Shown: positions 1-13,757, counted from the stretch's first letter. The stretch is DNA of 64,000 bases from Haberlea rhodopensis (GCA_907163345.1 CAJQUN010000060.1:248001-312000), one strand, 5' to 3'. The notes: generated by a model from the sequence alone, not told the origin. Program-made: numbers and translations.

Positions 1-322
1 GGTGAGTGAGGAATTAAGCTTCCAATTGATGAATAATTGAATGAATTCAAATGTTTAGTGATTTGATGATCAAGTGAATAATTTCCAAAGGTAAAGTTGA
101 CCAAAAACCAAGAATTGCTTTTTAATCTTGATAATCTAGTAATTTGCTTGCTTTAGTTTAATTTAGTTATAGTTAAAGAATTTCGAAAACCCCCCTATTT
201 TGATACTTGTTAGCACAAAAAAAACTCACTTCCCTGTGGGATTGATCCCTACTTACGTTGCTACATTAAATTGTTGTTAACTGAGAAGGGTTAATTTTGG
301 CATACACGATAAACGCACACCA
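1..322 (+). repeat. 5' LTR (3' part) of the Athila-type element
   Basis: Near-identical to about 18028-18331 and ending in CA just before the PBS. The beginning of this LTR lies before the window. Confidence 0.88.
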
Positions 323-327
323 AATTT

Positions 328-345
328 TAGCGTCGTTGCCGGGGA
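328..345 (+). other. Primer binding site, tRNA-Asp type
   Basis: TAGCGTCGTTGCCGGGGA lies 5 bases after the LTR. It differs at two positions from the complement of the plant tRNA-Asp 3' end that Athila and Tat elements use (known from the family). It is not a tRNA gene. Confidence 0.75.
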
Positions 346-415
346 AGGCGTTTACTTTTGTGTTAACTTAATTTTTTTATTTTTTATCAATTTTGGTTGC
401 TACTTTGGTTTGTTA

Positions 416-1180
416 ATGAGTACATACAAATCATCTAATTACGAAGATAATTTTCACTACGATCCCGAGAACGAGAGGACACTACATCGGAGAAGAAGAG
501 AAGCAAGGATACTCGAGGAAGAAGAGGAGAGGAACAACATGGCTGCGAGTCAAAGCTTGAGACAGTTGGCGAATCCTAACTTGGATCAACATCCTCTCTG
601 CATCACTTTCCCTGCACTTGCAAATAACGTAAAATTTGACCTTAAATCTGGTCTAATCCATTTATTGCCATCTTTTCATGGTCTTGCAGGTGAGAACCCG
701 CACAAGCATTCGATGGAATTCCACGTGGTATGCACTATATGAAGCCTGCTGGCGTAACGGAGGAGCAAATCAAACTGAGAGCCTTTCCATTCTCTCTAAA
801 GGATGCTGCTATAGATTGGCTATTCTACCTACCATCCAGATCCATCACCACGTGGACTGATTTACAAAGAGTCTTCCTACAGAAGTACTTTTCAGCTTCG
901 AGGGCGACTAACATAAGGAAGGAAATCTAAGGTGTGAAGCAATACCAACAGGAGTAGCTGCACGAGTACTGTGAACATTTTAAGAAGTTGTGTGCAAGCT
1001 GTCCACAACATCAAATAAGTGAACATCTTCTAATTCAATATTTCTATGGAGGTTTACTTTCTGGTGACAGGAACTTAGTGGACGCGGCTAGCGGAGGAGC
1101 TTTAATCGACGAGACTGCGGAGGAGGCAAGGAACTTGATAGCAAACATGGCGGCCAACTCCCAGCAATTTGGACATGTGC
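416..1180 (+). pseudogene. gag: Athila gag, N-terminal and capsid part (frameshifted)
   Basis: The first ATG after the PBS starts a frame with an acidic/basic N-terminus (RRRREARILEEEEERNN) followed by a conserved gag stretch including SGLIHLLPSFHGLAGENPHK. A one-base shift near 730-740 moves the reading to a second frame (AFPFSLKDAAIDWLFYLP, TTWTDLQRVFLQKYFSASRA), stopped by TAA at 928. It continues in a third stretch (LCASCPQHQISEHLLIQYFY, AARNLI-like region, NMAANSQQFG) up to the solo LTR insertion at 1181. This is the Retrotrans_gag region of Athila elements. The copy is not translatable because of the shift and stops. The next part of the gene is at 3521. Confidence 0.82.
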
Positions 1181-3515
1181 TGTAAGGACCCCCGCACCCT
1201 TATTCCGTTATTAGTGTATTAGTCCAAGCATTTAGTGCATGTAATCATATATGTAGGGGAAAGCCCACTTGTCATCATAGCAAATCATGCCAGTAATAAA
1301 ATTCTTACATTATTTCATATAATGTCTAATTTCCCCCAACCAAGTTCACATACATATAATGCGCCATTATACTACACTAACATGTTCTCAGTTCATTTAG
1401 CAATTCAATAAATAATTACATGCAACTCATAAATGAAGGGAGAAAGGCCCTTGCCTTTTTACACATGCCATATACACATAATAGTGCTCACATACGAGCA
1501 TCAAAAAGTATGTGTGTATCAAATGTATAAAACACGGTGCTCAATACCGTCACTGGTACTTCGATCCCTGGAAGCACCTCCATTCCATAGCTCGAGCTCA
1601 ACTCCAAAGCCATCGATGTACCTAATCACCTGCCCCAATAGAGACAACCCCCACATGGGGTGAGCATACCAGTACCACCAAACCGATATTCACAATAATA
1701 CAATTCATAATTTACAAAAAATTAAATGCTATGAAATATAAAAGATGCTCCCTGGATGGTATCATCCTCATCCGGATACCCTGTGATGTTCCTGTTCTCA
1801 AAATAACTGAAACCATCAAATTCCCAAATGTCAGTTAATCGTTACATTGATTAACAAATCCGTTTGCCACATACCGATATCAAAATCAATAATATCAAAT
1901 CATTAACAATGGTTATAGATATTCCATATATCTCACTTATGGTTCCATAGTTCTATCTCATCGCTCGCTCTACAATAGCGGCATTTTATTCTCACGCATG
2001 CTCAACAGCAGTGGCATCATAACCGATGTTCGCTCAAAGGCGACAACATCCAACCGTGGCTCGCTCAAAAGCGGCACCATATAATTCCCAATGTCTATCC
2101 ATTTATTGCAATATAATGTACCATGCATTCAACAATTGCAATTACATAAAAGGGCTATGCTCGTACGTTATACATACCTTATAATTCCGTAGTTCAAGCC
2201 CAACCTTGCCTGAGTCCCACGACCCAATGAATTATGTGCTAAACACATAAATAACTCGCAGTTATACACAAGCATGCAACCACGTGCTCCAGCACGTTCA
2301 CACAAATCCTATCGTCAATCCATGACGATTAACCATTTTAAAAGACCCCGATTAAGCATGCATAATACCCAAAATATTCCAATTTATGTGTTCAAAGATT
2401 AGCCAATTACTAAATCGAGTAGTTCCATATCTTAATACAATTTGGCTCCAACCACACCAATTTCATAGTATAGCATTCCCGTTGGAATGTAAACAATGCC
2501 TCAGAAACAGGCTATTTAAACCCCAAGTCCAAAATTCCAAGTTTTAAAACAAATTGGGAGAAAACACTATTCAGCAAGCCGCGATCGATCGCCATTTACG
2601 CGCGATCGATCGCCGTTCCTTACTGCCGGGCAGAACCATCTCGCGATCGATCGCCAAGTCTCGTCTATCGATCACCAAACACCTCGCATCGATCGCTGAG
2701 ACTTAGCGATCAATCGTCGCACTGTTTATCTTCCACAAAAATCCAGCTGCTGGTCGCGATCGATCGGCACTCCTCGGCGATCGATCGCGACCAGCCATTT
2801 TCCGAAAAACTCGAGCTTCCATGGTGTTTTTGACACCCAAACTCAAAACCAACACCCCTAAATTCCCCAACACCTCCAATACACCAATTAAACTCAATAA
2901 AAACACTAGAAACAACTTTTAGATTTTTAACCAAAACCCCCAAATCTCAAATCCAATCCAAAACTTGACCAACAAGCACAATACAATAATCAAATCGAAG
3001 CTAAAGGTGAGGAGAAGATGATTACCAGCTTTTCTTCAAGAAATCGGGCTCCCAAGATGAGCCCCCATCGATTTGTTTCCAAGAGAAAAGAGGGGAAGGG
3101 TTTGGGGTAAGAGAGTGGCGTGAGGGAGAGGAGAGAGAGAAGAGATTCCGCATAATGACGGAATACCGAGTCCATTTGGTATATATAGCACCAATGCTCC
3201 AAAATACAAATACCTCCACAACTACATCATGATTCATTAAAAATAATATGTTTTCAATAATTATCTCTCCAACTCAAATTCCATCACCAGCCCCAGTACA
3301 AAGTACTCCGGACCCCAGATTCCACCAAAAACCAAATTCCAAGGTTATCACCACGATGAGAATACAATCTCATCCCTTGGATCCAACAACTCCAAAAATC
3401 GGATTTAAAATCCCTGGGAGTCCCAAAACCGCATTAATTCATAATTGCCACAATTAAAATCCATTAAGGATTTTTACCACACCGGGATTAACACCATTAA
3501 TCATCGGACATCACA
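1181..3515 (-). mobile_element. Solo LTR, H/E family, in Athila gag
   Basis: Starts TGTAAGGACC and ends CATCACA, flanked by the 5-bp duplication TGTGC (1176-1180 and 3516-3520). Read on the minus strand it matches the LTRs at 28373-30806 and 58957-61363: TATA-like TATATATA at 3180-3187, a GATCGATC cluster at about 2581-2795, a splice-donor-like AAG|GTATGT near 2178, and the GCTCACCCC block near 1660. No internal region remains, so it is a product of LTR-LTR recombination. Confidence 0.93.
2581..2795. repeat. GATCGATC palindrome cluster
   Basis: Repeated GCGATCGATCGC-type palindromes and decayed versions inside the solo LTR, in the stretch that corresponds to the first intron-like segment of related LTRs. 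Confidence 0.8.
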
Positions 3516-3520
3516 TGTGC

Positions 3521-3900
3521 GCCATGGACAACCGCCAAGAAACGAGGTAAATATCCAATCTAGAACAACAACTGATTGACTGAACGTTTCTTGTGCGTAA
3601 TCTTGCAGGTGGCAATGTAGGGATGATGAAGCCATGTGAAATCTGTCTAGTCGTGAGCCATCCCACTGATGCATGTCCATCCCAACAAGAGACATCCACT
3701 GAGCACGTGAACGCAGCGGGAGGATTTCCTGGCCCCCCACAAAGGACTTATGACCATCAATCGGACAACTAAAACCAAGGTTGGAGGGACCATCCAAACC
3801 AGTGCTATGGGAATCAACAAATGAACCAATCTCCACCCTATAGACCGCCATATCAGAGACCTACACCACCGCCAGTGCAAGCCCCTTCTGACATGTTTGA
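3521..3900 (+). pseudogene. gag: Athila gag, C-terminal knuckle and Pro-rich part
   Basis: Continuation of the gag interrupted at 1181. It contains CEICLVVSHPTDACP, a C-X2-C...H...C knuckle-like motif, then a Gly/Pro/Gln-rich tail (NQSPPYRPPYQRPTPPP). The tail is cut by the insertion of element G at 3901. One in-frame stop (TAA near 3770) confirms decay. Confidence 0.72.
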
Positions 3901-5699
3901 TGTAAGGCCTAGCCGTCAAGAGTCTAATTAACTGTCTCAATTAGTAATTGGGAATAACCAAAGAGTGAGCATAATAATAGAATCCAAATCAATTACAGGT
4001 GTTGTTAATATTAATCCGTTTCAGGTTACAAAATTTCATTGTTCAAAAGTAAAATAGCTATGATGTTTAGACCCTATCATGCCATTTTAGATCTACTACG
4101 TTCATCATCTACTGGCGTCCCTAGTTGATTGGTTCTATGTTTGATTTCCTCAAAAGGGTTCTCCTTAGTATCCTTCCTTGCCACAAGCCCCTACAGGAAC
4201 AACCCCATAACTATGAGTATATATATACAACATCCTCAAGCATTAATCAAATGAAAGCAACCATTAAACATTATGTAAATTGCAAAGATAGTTCCTATGC
4301 CCAATGATTGGAATATTCTCTTGGATAGTTCCTGTTCATATATCTCATTTCCATATTGTTAGAAAGATACATCATTAACGCGTTTCTAAAGTCTATTCCA
4401 AATGTCATGACATTTAACGAATATAACAATTCTCTTTTCGATACAACCCAATATTTATGGCACACATCGCTTCGAATTATCAGCAGCATATATAATACTC
4501 ATCGCTTCGACATGACAGCGGCATTATCATCGCTTCGAGGTGACAGCGGCATATATCATCGCTTCGACACGACAGCGGCATTATCATCGCTTCGACATGA
4601 CATCGTCATATATTATATTTTCATCGCTACAATAAGACAGCGGCAAGATACCAATTGAGTTATATATAATTTGCACAACATTGCATCCACATGTACATCA
4701 TACTATCGAAATACTCATACGTCTCTAGTACCTTGTTTGTCAAAACGAACGAGGGAAGGTTAGATTATTCCTCCTTTAATACACACCTTGTGGAGGCTCT
4801 ACACATGTCCAACAATACAATATTAGTAGCCAGAAGAGATCTCTTCTGAAAAGTATATTGAAATAATAATTTTCCAATTTTCCAAGCCTCGCGATCGATC
4901 GCTCCAAGGCTCACGATCTATCGCGAGCTTTACAAAAATTTGAGAAATGCTACTGGAGTTAAGCGATCGATCTCGTATTCATTAGTGATCGATCACACTT
5001 TCGACCGATCGATCACTCACTTTTGGCAATCGATCGCTAGTAGTATTCATCATTGCTCAAAAAATCTGTAGAGGCACGATCGATCGCTCCTTGTTAGCGA
5101 TCGATCGCTACCCTATTTTTTAGCCAAAAATGGTGATTGAACTACATAAGTTCCCATCAACAACTACTATACTCATTAACTCACTAGGAGCTTAACAAAA
5201 CAGATCTAAACATCTTTAAACAAGTTCACAACAAGTAAGGATCTACCCATCAAAATCTATCTATCCCAACAACCATAATCTATCAAATACACAACCATAA
5301 CTAAAAGTTCTTCCTACACCTTTAACCTTTACCTTTGATGCAATAGATCCAAGCTTTGAAGCAGATTCAAACTTCCAACCTTACTTGAAATGGTGAGAAT
5401 AAGAGAGAGAAGGATAAGGGTTGAAAGGTGTGTAGAGATTTGTGTGTGAAAAAGTATGCATGTATGTTTTTTTTTGCTTGGTAAGGCTTTCTTTTAACAA
5501 CTCTTTATTTAACACCACATAAGTTAAAACAAGGCATGCTAATTATCTCTTTGCAACAAATAAGTCGAATTCTTGGATCCTCAAATCATATGGTCTTGTA
5601 GTTTCAGATATTTAACCACACTGGTTCATTGCTAAACCGAGTTTACATAATACCGTACATAATTCTTTGATTACCTAGTGATTCATTCTCAGTATCAAA
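3901..5699 (-). repeat. 3' LTR of element G
   Basis: Matches 10405-12152 with many substitutions and small indels. It holds a repeated ATCGCTTCGA...GACAGCGGC array at about 4490-4640 and a GATCGATC cluster at 4891-5112. A donor-like AAG|GTACT lies near 4732 on the minus strand. Confidence 0.9.
4490..4640 (-). repeat. AGCGA...CCGCT short repeat array in G LTR
   Basis: On the minus strand, units of the form GAAGCGATGATAATGCCGCTGTC recur at about 25-30 bases. AGCG and CGCT can pair around a loop of about 10 bases. The counterpart lies at about 10945-11115. Confidence 0.7.
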
Positions 5700-5779
5700 T
5701 TTCTCCCCTGCTAAAAAAACATTTCGACCTCGAAATTGATAAGTACTTACCAGGAATGCCCAACTGAAAACATAAAAGT

Positions 5780-8700
5780 TTACATATCAGAAAATAGTTC
5801 CGGGTAGTGCTGCATCATATGTCGCTCTGTCTCCCACATTGCCTCCTCGACACCCCGCATATTCCACTGAATTTTAACCATCAGTATGACCTTGCTACGG
5901 AGTCTACGATCTGCTCAATCCAGAATCTTAACGGGTTGTTCGATATATCTAAATTTAACTTTACTTCAGAAGGCTGTAAGACATGTGACGGATCTGACTC
6001 ATACTTTCTCAACATGGATACATGAAACACGTCATGGATGCCTGACAGTGGTGGCGGCAATGCTAAACGATAAGCTAAAGTGCCAATACGCTGTAAAATC
6101 TCGTAAGGACCCACATATCTGGGCGATAGTTTCCCTCGCATACCAAAACGTATTACCCCTCTGAGTGGTGATACCTTCAAGAAAAGTCTATCACTTACTT
6201 GAAATTCTAAAGGTCGTCGTTTCATACTAGCATAGGCGGCTTGTCTGTCTTGGGCTTCCTTCATTCTTCGTCGCACCACCTTAATCTTTTTCTCCATTTC
6301 GTGTATCAGTTTTGGCCATCCAACTGAGTTCTTATCTACATCGTCCCAACATAAAGGAGATCTGCAGCGATGGCCAAATAAAGTTTCAAAAGGTGCCATC
6401 TGAATACTCGTCTGATAACTATTGTTGTACGAGAATTCTACTAATGGTATGGAGTCTTGCCAAGAATTATCAAATTCCATCACACAAGCACGTAACATAT
6501 CCTCCAACATTTGTATGGTACGCTCAGTCTGGCCATCTGTCTGCGGATGGTATGCAGTACTCAACCTTACTTCTGTTCCCAAAGCTGACTGCAAACCCTC
6601 CAGTAAATGAGAAGTGAATCTAAGATCCCTATCAGAAACAATGGCGACTGGAATGCCATGCAACCGTACTACTTCTCGTATATAAAGTTGAGCCATTCTC
6701 AAGAAAGAATAGTTCATGCTATAAGGTATGAAGTGTGCAGTTTTTGTCAGTCTATCTACCATAACCCAGATAGCATCGTGACCCAATGGAGTCCTTGGTA
6801 AGTGTGTCAAAAAATCCATAGATATGTGTTCCCATTTCCAAGTTGGCACTTCTAAACTCTTTAGTTCCCCGCCTGGCCTTTGTCTTTATGCTTTGACCTG
6901 TTGAAAAATCAGGCATCTCTTCACGAATTCTAAAACATCCCGTTTCATTCTCCTCTAATGAGGGTCCAAGTCCTTAAACATTTTCTTGCCTCCAGGATGA
7001 ATACTGAACTTGCTACAATGGGATTTCTGTAACAATTCTTGGCGTAGTCCAGAAGTAGCAGGAACTACCCAACATTCACCCAATCTCAAACTACCAACCT
7101 CTGCCACTCTTATCTCGGATGATCGTCCTTGGGAGATCGAAGCTACCCGATTCTGGATTTCCATATCCGTTTTCTGCGCCTTTCTGAGTTTCTCAAAGAT
7201 ATCTGGTTCTGCTAATAGTGTCGATACTCAAACAGGTGACACTCATAGATCAAAATCATGACCCAAATGACAACAAGATGTTAACAAGGCAGACAAGAGA
7301 CTTACTTCTTCAGCGGTGTGTCTTACTTTACGACTTAAGGCATCAGCTGTCAAATTTGCTCGACCCGTGTGGTATTCAAGCTCGCAGTCATAATCCTTTA
7401 ACAAATCCATCCTCTCCTTTGCCTCATATTCAATTCAGCTTGAGTAAATAGAAATTTCAAACTTTTATGATCAGTAAAAATGGTGAAAGAAGTACCGTAA
7501 AGATAGTGCCGCCATAGTTTCAATGCATAGATAATGGCTGCCAATTCTCAATCGTGTACTGGATACCTTGTCTCATGAAGTTTCAGTTGTCTCGAGGCAT
7601 ATGCCACGACATGTTGGTCCTGCATTAACACACAACCCAAGCCTTGTAGCGACGCATCTGTAAAAACATCAAATCTCTCATTCCCTGTAGGAAATACTAG
7701 CACTGGAGCGGTTGTCAAACGTTGCTTCAATTCCTGGAAGCTCTGCTCACAAGTTTCAGACCATAAGAAAGGTACTCCCTTCTGTCTCAATTTCGTCAAC
7801 GGTTTAGCAATCTTAGAGAAGCCTTCAATAAAACGTCGATAATAAGCTGCCAACCCCAGAAAACTTTGAATTTCCGGTGCTGAAGTAGGTGCAGACCTTC
7901 AATACTGCTTCAACCTTCTTTGGATCGACTGATTTACCATTCTCGAAAACCACATGGCCTAGAAACACCACATTTGCTCAACCAAAATTCGCACTTATTA
8001 ACTTTAGCATATAATTTGTTATCTCGAAGGACTTGAAGCACAATACGTAAGTGTTTAACATGGTCTTCCTCACTCCTCAAATATATCAACATGTCATCAA
8101 TAAACACGATTACGAACTGATCAAGATACACTTGAAATACCCGGTTCATTAGGTTCATAAAGATGGCTGGGGCGTTCGTCACTCCAAACGGCATAACCAA
8201 GAACTCATAGTGTCCATAACGAGTCCGAAATGCCGTCTTCTGAATGTATCTTTCCTAACTTGAATTTGGTGATGCCCGGATCTCAAATCTATCTTCGAAT
8301 AAATAGTACTTCCTTGTAATTGATCAAACAAGTCGTCAATGCGGGGAAGAAGATACTTTTTCTTAATCGTCACCTTGTTCAGTTCTCTATAATCTATGCA
8401 TAGCCGCATTGAGCCATCTTTCTTTTTCACAAACAAAACCGGTGATCCCCAAGGTGATACACTAGGACGTATGTAACCCTTGTCAAGTAGATCTTGCAGC
8501 TGAACTTTCAATTTTCTTAACTCTGCTGGTGCCATCCTAAACAATTCGATCCCGAATTCAACTTCACGTACGGGTGGAAAGTTGGGGATTTCTTCTGGGA
8601 ACACATCTGTAAATTCAGCAACTACGGGTATGTCCTTTATGTTCAAATCTTCTTTCTTGCTGCATCAATGGCATAAATCAAATACCCAGTACTTCCCCGA

Positions 8701-10225
8701 TCCAATAATCTTGGCATTCTAATAGAAAATATTAACGGAATTCAAGATCGAGAACCCTGCCCATAAAATGTCCACCAATTTCCTTGCATAGACTGAAAAC
8801 AAACTATCAGTTGACGACAATCAACAACATCCCCACAATACAATCAAGATACTGCATGCTCAAAATAATCAAATCTGCTTGGAGCTCATTCTCCTCAAAA
8901 GAAATAGAACAATCATACACAATCCGAGTAGCAAGAACATTCTTCCCCTCGGGTGTCAAAACAGAGAGGGGCGTGGATAGTGGGGATGAGCACATATGAT
9001 GCTTTTCAACAAAAGTCCTCGAAATAAATGAGTGGGAGGCACCTTTATCTATTAACGTAAAAGTGGGATAAGTAAATAAGTGACACTTACCCGCAATAAC
9101 TTCCTCCGGGGCTTCCTCCGCCTGTTCTCTGTTCAATGCATAAACTTGACCTTGAGATGGTCCAGCTGGTTGTCATCTAAATGGTCGGGGTACGAACTGG
9201 GGCCTTTGTTGTACTGTTCTAGCAAAAGACCTGCCTCAAATACCACTAAATCCTTGTTGCCTTTTTCGGTTCGGACATTATCGTGCAATATGACCCTCAA
9301 TACCACATTCGTAACACGTTGAGTAGTCCCTCTTTAGATGTGGTCCCCCACACTTGAAGAAGTTAATATCCCCATTTCCACTAGCCTGTGAAAGATTCCT
9401 ATTCTGTTGGAAGTTACCCTTAAGATCCCCTGAGTGACGAAAATCAAATCGTCGATTATTGAATCGAGGGGTTGATGGAGCTCCTCGTAGCTTAAAGTCA
9501 TCCCCTCGGGGTTTCAAATGATGAGTTGATCTTTGTGGCTGCGTTGAGTTCTTATAAACGCCAGCTCCTATATCTGCTAGTTCGACCCTTGTCAATGCAT
9601 CATCAAAAGAATTTGGGTCGTTGGAAATGACTCAGTCGAATGATTCCAGCCTCAAACCCTTGATGAAATGCCTCATTTTGGCATGGCTTCTTATGGCAAT
9701 GTGTGGTACGTACCTCAGTAATGAAGAATACTGGAGGGCATAGTATGCTACTGACATTGTTCCCTGTTTCAGATTGACGAACTCATCCTCCTTACTCTGC
9801 CTTGCAGCCGTTGAGAAATAACGATTTAAGAATTTAGTCCGGAATAGTTCCCAGTCAATAGTATGTCCCTAGGCTTTCATTTCTGTCATTGGTGCTTTCC
9901 ACCACATGGACGCTTTCATAGCCAATTGGAATTCTGCTAACCTTAACCATGTAGTCTGGGCACAAGGTGCTGCCACGAAAATCTGTTCCATTCTTTCTAA
10001 CCATTCTTCGGCTTGTTCTTCTGATTCGGTCCCTTCGAAACGAGGTGGGTGGAAATTCAGAAATTGTGTCAAACCCAGTTCCCCTGGTAGTAGTGGTTGC
10101 ACAACAGGCATCAGACCCCCAATTGATGGTGGTAGATGGGCTGTTTTTCTAATACTGGCACTAGCATCGATGCTCATCGCATCCCCCACATCTTCTCGAC
10201 GGTTATCAACTTCTCTAGCTGCCAA
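5780..10225 (-). pseudogene. gag-pol: Element G gag-pol, degenerate
   Basis: Read right to left: gag N-terminus (9869-10225, LLPGELGLTQFLNFHPPRFE), gag C-terminus with knuckle CYECGIEGHIAR (9278-9595), protease (8807-9136; the motif reads LIDKGASHSF, so DTG has become DKG), reverse transcriptase (8179-8646 LCIDYRELNK, SKIDLRSGHHQ; 7934-8200 FIDDMLIYLR), RNase H (7548-7853, FTDASLQGLGCVLMQ), integrase core (5881-6849, VDRLTKTAHF, AYHPQTDGQTERT) and a chromodomain-like end near 5780-5880. Stops and frameshifts separate nearly every domain. The start codon expected after GTTGCAG has become TTG at 10225. The protein is a paralogue of element C gag-pol and cannot be made from this copy. Confidence 0.92.
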
Positions 10226-10388
10226 ACTGCAACATAAGGGTTAACAATAACACACAATAACATTTCACAAATAGTAATTCACTTTAGTCACCTGACTAGG
10301 TACTAAAATCGAACATAATATTTACTCATGCGCAGTTGAATATTTAGTTCATTCACTACCCTTCACTCGTCCCAGATGGTCAACATGT

Positions 10389-10400
10389 GCTCTGATACCA
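10389..10400 (-). other. PBS of element G (initiator tRNA-Met type)
   Basis: Minus-strand TGGTATCAGAGC a few bases from the LTR edge at 10405, the standard PBS of Tekay and many other plant elements. Confidence 0.88.
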
Positions 10401-10404
10401 CTAA

Positions 10405-12152
10405 TGTAAGGCCTAGGCGTCAAGAATCTAATTAACTGTCTCAATTAGTAATTGGGAATAACCAAAGAGAGAGCATAATAATAGAATCCAAATCAAATAC
10501 ATGTGTTGTTAATATTAATCCGTTTTCGGTTACAAAATTTCATTGTTCAAAAGTAAAATAGCTATGATGTTTAGACCCTATCATGCCATTTTAGATCTTC
10601 TACTTTCATCATCTACTGACGTCCCTAGTTGATTTGGTTCTATGTCTGATTTCCTCAAAAGGGTTCTCCTTAGTATCCTTCCTTGCCATGAGTATATATA
10701 TACAACATCCTCAAGCATTAATCAAATGAAAGCAATCATTAAACATTATGTAAATTGCAAAGATACTTCCTGTGTCCAATGATTTTGAATATTCTCTTGG
10801 ATAGTCCTGTGCATATAACTCATTTCCATATTATTAGAAAGATACATCATTAACGCGTTTCTAAAGTCTATTCCGAATGTCCTGACATTTAACGAATATA
10901 ACAATTCTTTTTTCGATACAACCCAATATTTACGGCACACGTCGCTTCGAATTATCAACGGCATATATAATACTCATCGCTTCGACATGACAACGGCATT
11001 ATCATCGCTTCGATGTGACAGCAACATATATCATCGCTTCGACACGACTGCGGCATTATCATCACTTCGACATGACAGCGGCATATATTATATTTTCATC
11101 GCTACATAAGACAGCGGCAAGATACCAATTGCGTTATATATAATTTGCACAACATTGCATCCGCATGTACATCATACTATCGAAATATTCGTACGTCTCT
11201 ACGTACCTTGCTTGTCAAAATGAACGAGGGAAGGTAAGATTATCCCCTCCTTTGATCCGCACCTTGTGGAGGCTCTACCCATGTCCAACAATTCAATATT
11301 AGTAGCCATAAGAGATCTCATCTGAAAAGTATATTGAAATTATAATATTCCAATTTTTCAAGCCTCGCGATCGATCGCGAGCTTTACAAAAATTTGAGAA
11401 ATGCTATTGGAGTCAAGAGATCGATCTCGTATTCTTTAGTGATCGATCGCACGTTAGACCAATCGATCGCTCACTTTTGGCGATCGATCGCTGGTACTAT
11501 TCATCATCGCTAAAAATAATCTGTAGAGGCGCGACTGATCGCTCCTTGTTAGCAATCGATCGCTACCCTGTTTTTCAGCCAAAAATGGTGATTCAACTAC
11601 ATAAGTTCCCATCAACAACTACTATGCTCATTAACTCACTAGGAGCTTAACAAAACAGATCTAAACATCTTTAAACAAGTTCACAAAAGTAAGGATCTAC
11701 CCATCAAAATCCATCTATCCCAACAACCATAATATATCACATACACAACCATAACTAAAAGTTCTTCCTACACCTTTAACCTTTACCTTTAATGCAATAG
11801 CTCCAAGCTTTGAAGCAAGATTCAAACTTCCAAGCTTACTTGAAATGGTGAGAATAAGAGAGAGGAGGATAAGGGTTGAAAGGTGTGTAGATATTTGTGT
11901 GTGAAAAAGTGTGCATGTATGTTTTTTTGCTTGGTAAGGCTTTCTTTTAACAACTCTTTATAACAATACATTAGTTAAAACAAGGCATGCTAATTAACTC
12001 TTTGCAACAAATAAGTTGAATTCTTGGATCCTCAAATCATATGGTCTTGTACTTTCAGATATTTAACCACACCCGGTTCATTGCTAAACCGAGTTTACAT
12101 AATACCGTACATAATTCTTTGATTACCTAGTGATTCATTCTCGAGTATCACA
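10405..12152 (-). repeat. 5' LTR of element G
   Basis: Begins TGTAAGGCC and ends TATCACA. Mini-exon-like segment on the minus strand near 11215-11297, with acceptor GGGTAG|AGCC and donor AAG|GTACGT. GATCGATC cluster at about 11366-11570. Confidence 0.88.
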
Positions 12153-12594
12153 TTACAGAATATTGTTAAAGTTGCTGAAAATAGCCTGCAATTTCAACAG
12201 GAAATGAGGGCGAGCATTCAAAGCTTGACAACATAAATGGGACAACTAGCAACTTTACTCAACAAGATTGAAGCGAGAATATCAAATGGGCTTCCTTCAC
12301 AGCCAGTGGTAAACCCAAGGGTAAATGTGAGTGCCATCACTTTGAAGATGAGTGAAGATGAAGCTGAGGAGAAGGTGGTAGTGACGCCACCCAAGAACGT
12401 AGAGATGAAGGTAGAGAAGGACGTTGAAGAGCTTATGCGAGAGGAGAAACCACGAGGTAAGTCCCCTAAAATTTCTGAATATAAAATTGAACCTCCATTC
12501 CCCATTGCATTGAAGGATAATAGGAAATAAGCTGGACTTAAGGGACTCTATGACACTTTCCGGCGCTGCGAGGCAAACGCCCCACTACAAATTG
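12153..12594 (+). pseudogene. gag: Athila gag-pro linker, after element G
   Basis: Resumes the Athila reading: LQFQQEMRASIQSL, a stop, then MGQLATLLNKIEARISNGLP (12237 on), a Lys/Glu-rich linker and SPKISEYKIEPPFPIALKD. After the stop at 12528 the frame goes on to DTFRRCEANAPLQI, where the solo LTR at 12595 cuts in. These are features of the gag-protease junction of Athila elements. Start and end are set by the two insertions. Confidence 0.72.
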
Positions 12595-13547
12595 TGTGGG
12601 GTACTCGTTACTTAATCCGTTATGTATCAGTTCATTATACATATATGAGTAAGAATTAAGTAAATCATATACTGATTAAGAGTTTACTTATGTAGGTTGT
12701 TAAAAGTTGACAAAACCATGACATAATATATATCATATGTACAACAAAACAACCTAAACCAATATAACTCCTAAGCAGTGGTTCAGCTCGCAGTGGAATA
12801 ATACTCACAATCCCGTCATCCCACGTCTACGAGTCCCTACAGAAATAATCACACAACATGAGTATAGATACACAACCATCTCAGTGCGATATCAATAAGA
12901 AACATACAACGATAAAGCACTATAAACATCAACTGTGATTATTCTGTATCATGCATCATCAAATGCAAATATGTAATGACATGTCTCACGGATCATCCTG
13001 TTATAACGAGACCGATATGATATGCCTATCTCAGCTCAATCTGTTAGTGGAACCTCCCCACATCTTCATATTAGCAGCACATATCATAGCACCATCTTCA
13101 CATGTTATAACAGCTAGAGTATATACTCCACCGGAGTATACCTCTCATGCCAAAGCATATGCAGCATACCTATCGTGGCAATAATCCCAGCCAAAGCATA
13201 TGCCCAACACTGGCATACCTATCGTGGCACTCATCTCAGCCAAATCATATGCTACATACCTATCGTGGCATATCTCAACATATGAACATCATGAATGTAC
13301 ATGCATATGATACCACAAATCATATGATATAATGTCCACATCATCATCACAATAATATCATATACTCGTACGTCAACACGTACCTGTTATGCGACACAAC
13401 ATATAGAAATCAGGCGTCAATGTTTACCCGCCCGTTGTCCCGTCCCCTGTGATGATGCTACATAAATACAAACAATGTATAATGTCATCAAACCTACTAT
13501 GAAACCATTACTAAGAAAATACAACATATTTCATACTCTGGTTCTTG

Positions 13548-13757
13548 CGATCGATCGGTCACTCTAGCGATCGATCGCGCATCCCTAGCGATCGAGTGGT
13601 ACAAAGTTAGCGATCGATCGGTCTTAAATCTGAGTTTCATACAAAAGCTACAGCATTCAAGTGATCGATCGGTTGCTTTCAGCGATCGCTACATGAACCT
13701 CCTTACATTTCCCCTGTTTCAGCGACCGATTGGTACATCTACCGATCGATCGGTCGA
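13548..13757. repeat. GATCGATCGGT cluster
   Basis: Several copies of GCGATCGATCGGT and one ACCGATCGATCGGTC; here the outer bases are mostly G...GT rather than GC...GC. Confidence 0.8.

Larger units (their letters stand above)
3901..12152 (-). mobile_element. Element G: decayed Tekay-type retrotransposon
   Basis: Two LTRs (3901-5699 and 10405-12152) frame a 4.7-kb internal region. The PBS next to the right LTR and the gag-to-integrase order running right to left give minus orientation. LTR divergence and many stops show an old insertion. The flanking bases TTTGA and TTACA match only partly, so the TSD has decayed. The host Athila gag resumes right after 12152. Confidence 0.9.

Noticed and set aside
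2581..2795. Bacterial (cyanobacterial HIP1-like GCGATCGC) contamination
   Set aside because: The octamer is embedded in plant LTRs with TSDs and is flanked by retrotransposon sequence in every case; no bacterial genes are present.
3901..12152. Perfect TSD for element G
   Set aside because: TTTGA against TTACA matches at three of five positions only; boundaries rest on LTR alignment.
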